DNA of 9,194 nt, taken from an uncultured Collinsella sp. (GTDB taxonomy: Bacteria; Actinomycetota; Coriobacteriia; Coriobacteriales; Coriobacteriaceae). The stretch lies in assembly GCA_902491415.1 (NCBI GenBank), contig CABUHP010000053.1, positions 1-9,194 on the forward strand, read 5' to 3'. The notes beneath the pieces are model-generated. The model was not told where the DNA came from. It did not search any database and worked only from the letters and a program-made list of their open reading frames with translations. Of this stretch, positions 5,600 to 9,194 are shown in pieces. Numbering within the stretch: the stretch's first letter is position 1; each line of letters opens with the position of its first letter. Position numbers and translations under genes: made by a program.

Positions 5600-7174
5600 A
5601 TGGGAAAGAACAAGGATAAGAAGGTCGGGCCCGCAGCAGACAAGGCGCCCAAGGGCATGAAGGTCGATAAGGCCGTCAAGAAGTTCCGCAAGCTCGAGGG
5701 CAAGCTGTGGACCCGCGAGTACCTGCTCAAGATTGCCGAGTTTGACGGCGCGACCATTGCTCCCGCCAACGGCGCCGCGGCACGCGCCGATGCTATGGGC
5801 ACCCTTGCTGGCGAGCATCACAAGCTGCTGACCAGCAAAAAGTCTGTCGAACTTGTGCGCTCGCTGGCACGCGAGACCGTCGCCGGCGGCAAAATCGACG
5901 ACCCGCAGCTGCTCGACGAGATCCGCGTGCTCGGCCGCGACCAGCGCGAGGCGAGCGTTATCCCCACCGAGGAGGCCGAAGCCTGGACCAGGCTCACCTG
6001 CGAGGCCGACGCCGTGTGGCACAAGGCCAAGGCGGCCAACGACTGGGCGAGCTTCGAGCCCTATGTGGACAAGATCGTCGGCCAGCTTAAGCATCAGGCC
6101 GAGCTCATGGACCCCAAGCGCGACCCCTACGATGTCTGGCTCGACCAGTACGAGCGCGGCCTTTCCACCAAGAGCTTCGATGCGTTTTGCGATGAGGTCA
6201 AGGCCACGGTCGTGCCGCTCGTGCACGCCATCGGCGAGCGCGGCCAGCAGCCGGCTGCCGACTTTTTGCACGCCCACGTGCCCGAGGCTGCCCAGCGCGC
6301 CATGAGCTTCGACCTTATGAAGCTTGTCGGCCTGGACCTGGACGACACCACGCTTGCCTTTACCGAGCATCCGTTTAGCGAGGGCTTTGCCGTGGGTGAT
6401 GCGCGCATCGCGACGCACATCTACGAGGACGACTGCATCTCCAACGTCTACAGCATCATCCACGAGGCGGGACACACCATGTACGAGCTGGGCGTCAATC
6501 CCGCCTATGCGCGCACATGCTTGGAGGGCGGCACCTCCATGGGCATCCACGAGAGCCAGAGCCGCTTTTTCGAGAACACCGTGGGTCGCAGCCGCGCCTT
6601 TATGGGCCCGCTGCTCGAGGTGCTGCGTCGTCACGCGCCCGAGGTCTACGGCGATGTCGACGAAGACATGCTCTACCGCGCCGTGAACATCGCGCAGCCG
6701 TCGTTGATCCGCACCGAGGCCGACGAGCTCACCTATCCGCTGCATATTATGGTGCGCTACCAGATCGAGCGCATGCTGTTTGCCGGCGAGGCTACGGCCA
6801 AGGATATCCCTGCGCTTTGGAATCGCTTTATGGACGAGTACCTGGGCATTCCGGTTCCCGACGACACGCGCGGCTGCCTGCAGGATACGCACTGGAGCGG
6901 CGGCTCGTTTGGCTACTTCCCCACCTATGCGCTGGGCAGCGCCTACGACGCCATGTTTGTGCCGGCCATGTGCCGCGACGGTGTCGACCTCAACGGTGCC
7001 TGCGCGAGCGGCGATTTGGCGCCCGTCCGCGCCTGGCTCGGCGAGCACATTTGGCAGTGGGGCCGCGCCAAGGACGCGCCGGAGCTCATCAAGAGCGCCT
7101 GCGGCATGGCATTCGACGCCCGCTACTACTGCAGCTACCTGCAGGACAAGTTCACCACGCTCTACGAGCTGTAA
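5600..7174 (+). CDS. M32-family metallocarboxypeptidase
   Basis: Zinc-type carboxypeptidase (thermostable carboxypeptidase Taq/Pfu family) that removes C-terminal residues from peptides, probably in the cytoplasm, since no signal peptide is seen. It has 524 residues, near the usual 500. The active-site motif HEAGH is at 288-292, and the third metal ligand is Glu318 in HESQSRFFEN (317-326), thirty residues after His288 as in the family. Other family blocks are GDARIATHIYEDD before the active site, IRTEADELTYPLHI (370-383) and HWSGGSFGYFPTYALG (431-446). The first 30 residues are unusually Lys-rich and probably disordered. I chose ATG 5600 because AAGGA lies eight bases upstream; an earlier in-frame ATG at 5483 sits next to the divergent pheS promoter and has no ribosome binding site. 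The gene is transcribed away from pheST and ends in a hairpin shared with glmM. Confidence 0.93.
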   Translation: MGKNKDKKVGPAADKAPKGMKVDKAVKKFRKLEGKLWTREYLLKIAEFDGATIAPANGAAARADAMGTLAGEHHKLLTSKKSVELVRSLARETVAGGKIDDPQLLDEIRVLGRDQREASVIPTEEAEAWTRLTCEADAVWHKAKAANDWASFEPYVDKIVGQLKHQAELMDPKRDPYDVWLDQYERGLSTKSFDAFCDEVKATVVPLVHAIGERGQQPAADFLHAHVPEAAQRAMSFDLMKLVGLDLDDTTLAFTEHPFSEGFAVGDARIATHIYEDDCISNVYSIIHEAGHTMYELGVNPAYARTCLEGGTSMGIHESQSRFFENTVGRSRAFMGPLLEVLRRHAPEVYGDVDEDMLYRAVNIAQPSLIRTEADELTYPLHIMVRYQIERMLFAGEATAKDIPALWNRFMDEYLGIPVPDDTRGCLQDTHWSGGSFGYFPTYALGSAYDAMFVPAMCRDGVDLNGACASGDLAPVRAWLGEHIWQWGRAKDAPELIKSACGMAFDARYYCSYLQDKFTTLYEL

Positions 7175-7196
7175 GGCATAACCGACACGCCAACGC

Positions 7197-7235
7197 AAAG
7201 GGGACGCCGCGGAACCAATCCGCGGCGCCCCCTTT
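7197..7235. terminator. Bidirectional terminator between the peptidase gene and glmM
   Basis: AAAGGGG-A-CGCCGCGGA (7197-7213) pairs with TCCGCGGCG-C-CCCCTTT (7219-7235): 16 pairs with one mismatch and a 5-base loop. The A-rich/T-rich ends work on both strands, though the U-tracts are only three long. It lies between two convergent genes, as expected for a shared terminator. Confidence 0.8.
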
Positions 7236-7269
7236 CCACCTAGTTGTTTAAGAACACCCAATGACTACC

Positions 7270-8601
7270 TTACAGAGCTTCCAGCGCGTTGGCGATGCGC
7301 TTCATGGCGGCATCGGCGGATGCTTGGTCGGGTGCCTCGGCCAGCACGCGGATAACCGACTCGGTTCCGCTCTTGCGTACGAGCACGCGGCCCTCGCCCG
7401 CCAGCGACGCCTCGGCCTCGGCGATGGCGTTCTGCACGCCCATGTTCTCGAGCGCGGCGTCCTTGTCCGCCACGCGCACGGCCACCTGCGCCTGCGGTAG
7501 CAGCTTGCACGGAGCCGTGAGCTGCGAGAGCGTCTCGCGCTCGGCGCGGATCACTTCCATCACGCGCAGCGAGGTCATAATGCCGTCGCCCGTGCGCTCG
7601 ATATCGCCAAAGATCGTATGGCCCGTCTGCTCGCCGCCCAGGCTGTAACCGCCCTCGCGCATCTTGGCATACACGTGGCGGTCGCCCACACCGCTGGTCA
7701 CGGCACTTAGGCCGGCAAGCTCCAACGACTTGATCAGGCCAAAGTTGCTGGCAATCGTCGGAACCACGGTACCGCCCGAAAGGCGACCGTGCTTGTTCAG
7801 GTACACGCCGCACACGTACAGGATCTGGTCGCCATCGACCACGCGGCCGCGCTCGTCCACGGCCAGGCAGCGGTCGGCATCGCCGTCATAGGCAAAGCCC
7901 ACGTCCAAGCCCTGCTCCACCACGTGGCGCTGCAGACGCTCCATATGCGTGGAGCCGCAGTCGACGTTGATGTTAAAACCATCAGGCGCGGCATTGATCA
8001 CGCGCACGTCGGCGCCCAGCGCGTCGAACACCGGCTTGGCCACCGAGGACGCCGAGCCGTTGGCGCAGTCGATGCCGATCTTGACGCCCTGCAGCGAAAA
8101 GTTCGCGCTGGCGATGAGCGAGGCAATGTAGCGGTTGCGGCCCTGCATGTAGTCCACCGTGGCGCCGATGTGGTTGCCCGTGGCCAGCGGCACCTCGCTC
8201 TTGCCATCGACGTAGTCCTCGATGAGCTCCAGTACGTCCTCGTCCATCTTAAAACCGTCGCTATTGACGAGCTTAATGCCGTTATCGCAAAACGGGTTGT
8301 GGCTCGCGCTGATCATGATGCCGCAATCGAAGCAGCCTTCCACGGTCTGATGCGCTACACCCGGCGTGGGGATCACGTGCAGCATATAGGCGTCCGCACC
8401 GCTCGCGACCAGGCCACTCACCAGCGCCGCCTCGAACATATAACTCGAGCGACGCGTGTCCTTACCCACGATGACGCGCGCCTTGCGCTCGCGGTTGGCG
8501 CCGTAATACCAGCCCACAAAACGGCCAATCTTATAAGCGTGCTCTACCGTCAGCCCAACGTTAGCCTCACCGCGAAAGCCGTCGGTGCCAAAGTACTTCA
8601 T
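7270..8601 (-). CDS. glmM: Phosphoglucosamine mutase
   Basis: Converts glucosamine-6-phosphate to glucosamine-1-phosphate, the cytoplasmic step before UDP-GlcNAc for peptidoglycan and other envelope sugars. At 443 residues it is of standard length. It begins KYFGTDGFRGEAN, the family N-terminus. The active-site loop GIMISASHNPFCDNGIKL (94-111) carries the phosphorylated serine, Ser100. The Mg-binding loop is DGDADR (239-244), the sugar-binding loop GGEQTGH (322-328), and the C-terminal phosphate-binding loop RKSGTES (409-415). Most relatives have Pro after the Glu in this last loop, here Ser. The ATG at 8601 has AAGGAGAG in good position. The gene is convergent with the peptidase gene and lies 83 bases downstream of the DUF4012-like gene on the same strand, with a terminator-like hairpin in between. 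Confidence 0.97.
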   Translation of the reverse strand: MKYFGTDGFRGEANVGLTVEHAYKIGRFVGWYYGANRERKARVIVGKDTRRSSYMFEAALVSGLVASGADAYMLHVIPTPGVAHQTVEGCFDCGIMISASHNPFCDNGIKLVNSDGFKMDEDVLELIEDYVDGKSEVPLATGNHIGATVDYMQGRNRYIASLIASANFSLQGVKIGIDCANGSASSVAKPVFDALGADVRVINAAPDGFNINVDCGSTHMERLQRHVVEQGLDVGFAYDGDADRCLAVDERGRVVDGDQILYVCGVYLNKHGRLSGGTVVPTIASNFGLIKSLELAGLSAVTSGVGDRHVYAKMREGGYSLGGEQTGHTIFGDIERTGDGIMTSLRVMEVIRAERETLSQLTAPCKLLPQAQVAVRVADKDAALENMGVQNAIAEAEASLAGEGRVLVRKSGTESVIRVLAEAPDQASADAAMKRIANALEAL

Positions 8602-8613
8602 GCGCTCTCCTTA

Positions 8614-8647
8614 CAAAATAGGGGCGAACAGATTGCCTGTCCGCCCC
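8614..8647 (-). terminator. Terminator-like hairpin between the DUF4012-like gene and glmM
   Basis: On the minus strand GGGGCGGACAG (8647-8637) pairs with CTGTTCGCCCC (8631-8621) with one mismatch and a 5-base loop, followed by TATTTTG. This suits termination of the upstream gene. The glmM ribosome binding site begins directly after the U-rich tail, leaving no space for a promoter between hairpin and glmM. glmM must therefore be read through the hairpin, or started upstream of it. Confidence 0.7.
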
Positions 8648-8684
8648 AAAATGGTACTCGATTATCTGCGCTACCAGAAAAACC

Positions 8685-9194
8685 CTACGCCGACGCGCTG
8701 TCGCGAGCCGCCTGGCATGTAGGAGTCTTACGCAGCGTAAGCGGCTTGTCCCCCGCCTCGGCTGACGTGGTCAGCGTATATGTGATCGTCGTCGTCTCGC
8801 CAGCATGCAGGTCAACGGTGCCCGAATAGAAGGGGATTCCATGCCACGTAGCGGCGCCAAGACCAAACTGGGTGCCCTCGACGGTCAGATCAGTAATGTT
8901 GCCGCCCGTCGGGGCAAACAACGAGACATTCAGACGCTCGTCGTCGCGCGCGGCATCGGGCGCGCTCGCCGCGACGTAGTCGGGCAGCTTGCCGGCCTCC
9001 TCCTGCGTCATGATGTTCGTCAGGGTAACGGTGATGCGATACGAGCATGTGCCGTCACCGTTCTTGATGCCCTGGCCAATCTGCGTATCGGCATTCAGGT
9101 ACCAGTCGAGCTTGGAGAAGCTCAGGTTGTTAAAGTAGACACCAGCAACGGGATCTTCACTCGGGTCATCCGGATCGGGCAGCGAGGCGTCGAT
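8685..9194 (-). CDS. Probable DUF4012-like envelope protein, C-terminal part (5' end outside window)
   Basis: The frame is open from the right edge to a TAG at 8687-8685, giving the last 169 residues. It begins with an acidic, Pro-rich stretch (DASLPDPDDPSEDP), then a beta-rich region: FNNLSFSKLDWYLNADTQIG, SYRITVTLTNIMT, KLPDYVAASAP, RLNVSLFAPTGG and AGETTTITYTLTTS, ending TLRKTPT. This succession (a Tyr-containing strand with alternating hydrophobics, LPDYV, a VSLFAP-type strand, a Thr-rich strand) resembles the C-terminus of DUF4012 proteins, which are usually membrane-anchored at their N-terminus and found with polysaccharide genes in Actinomycetota. No C-terminal membrane segment or LPXTG motif is present. 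Function is unknown. The start lies outside the window; the internal ATG at 9011 is not the start, because the matching fold begins upstream of it. Confidence 0.6.
   Translation of the reverse strand: MDASLPDPDDPSEDPVAGVYFNNLSFSKLDWYLNADTQIGQGIKNGDGTCSYRITVTLTNIMTQEEAGKLPDYVAASAPDAARDDERLNVSLFAPTGGNITDLTVEGTQFGLGAATWHGIPFYSGTVDLHAGETTTITYTLTTSAEAGDKPLTLRKTPTCQAARDSASA

Noticed and set aside
5468..7261. 597-codon open frame on the minus strand opposite the M32 peptidase gene
   Set aside because: Same antisense effect; the plus-strand frame has the HExxH site and other M32 motifs. The antisense frame also runs into the pheS promoter.
7789..8829. 346-codon plus-strand frame opposite glmM
   Set aside because: Antisense of glmM with His/Ala/Val-rich repetitive composition; glmM on the minus strand has all catalytic loops.
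1..9194. Search for CRISPR arrays, tRNA or rRNA genes, transposases, phage genes, toxin-antitoxin pairs or a defence system
   Set aside because: No regularly spaced direct repeats, no cloverleaf, and no ORF with resemblance to these families. All coding space is taken by housekeeping or transport genes, and the unexplained structure is limited to the palindromes in the gaps.

Overview
This is a GC-rich bacterial window with strong G/C preference at third codon positions. The protein sequences, compact layout and T-box-controlled pheST suggest an actinobacterial gut anaerobe of the Coriobacteriia (Collinsella-like). That placement is inference from general resemblance, not from a marker gene.

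Layout. (a) 1-1075, minus strand: an ECF-type nickel/cobalt transporter membrane subunit (CbiM/NikM family), cut by the left edge. Its upstream region carries a perfect inverted repeat GTGTTAC-N14-GTAACAC that looks like a NikR operator. (b) 1076-1401: the 326-base gap to pheT. It holds the operator, a possible -10 box, and a 95-nt near-perfect hairpin just after the pheT stop. (c) 1402-5094, minus strand: pheS then pheT, the two subunits of phenylalanyl-tRNA synthetase. They are separated by about 160 bases that are almost filled by a 107-nt imperfect palindrome starting on the pheS stop codon. (d) 5095-5599: a 505-base divergent region. Most of it is a transcription-terminating T-box riboswitch for pheS with a readable Phe (UUC) specifier, an antiterminator and an intrinsic terminator. 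The rest is the leader of the divergent peptidase gene. (e) 5600-7174, plus strand: an M32-family metallocarboxypeptidase. (f) 7197-7235: a strong hairpin shared by two convergent genes. (g) 7270-8601, minus strand: glmM, phosphoglucosamine mutase. (h) 8614-8647: a hairpin with a U-rich tail immediately upstream of the glmM ribosome binding site. (i) 8685-9194, minus strand: the C-terminal 169 residues of a probable DUF4012-like envelope protein, cut by the right edge.

How it works together. Uncharged tRNA-Phe should release the T-box terminator and raise PheS/PheT synthesis. The peptidase may recycle peptides, GlmM feeds UDP-GlcNAc and peptidoglycan synthesis, and the metal transporter is probably shut off by excess nickel. 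These are mostly housekeeping genes. The unexpected content is in the non-coding gaps: two long palindromes flanking pheT, and an operator that points to nickel rather than cobalt.
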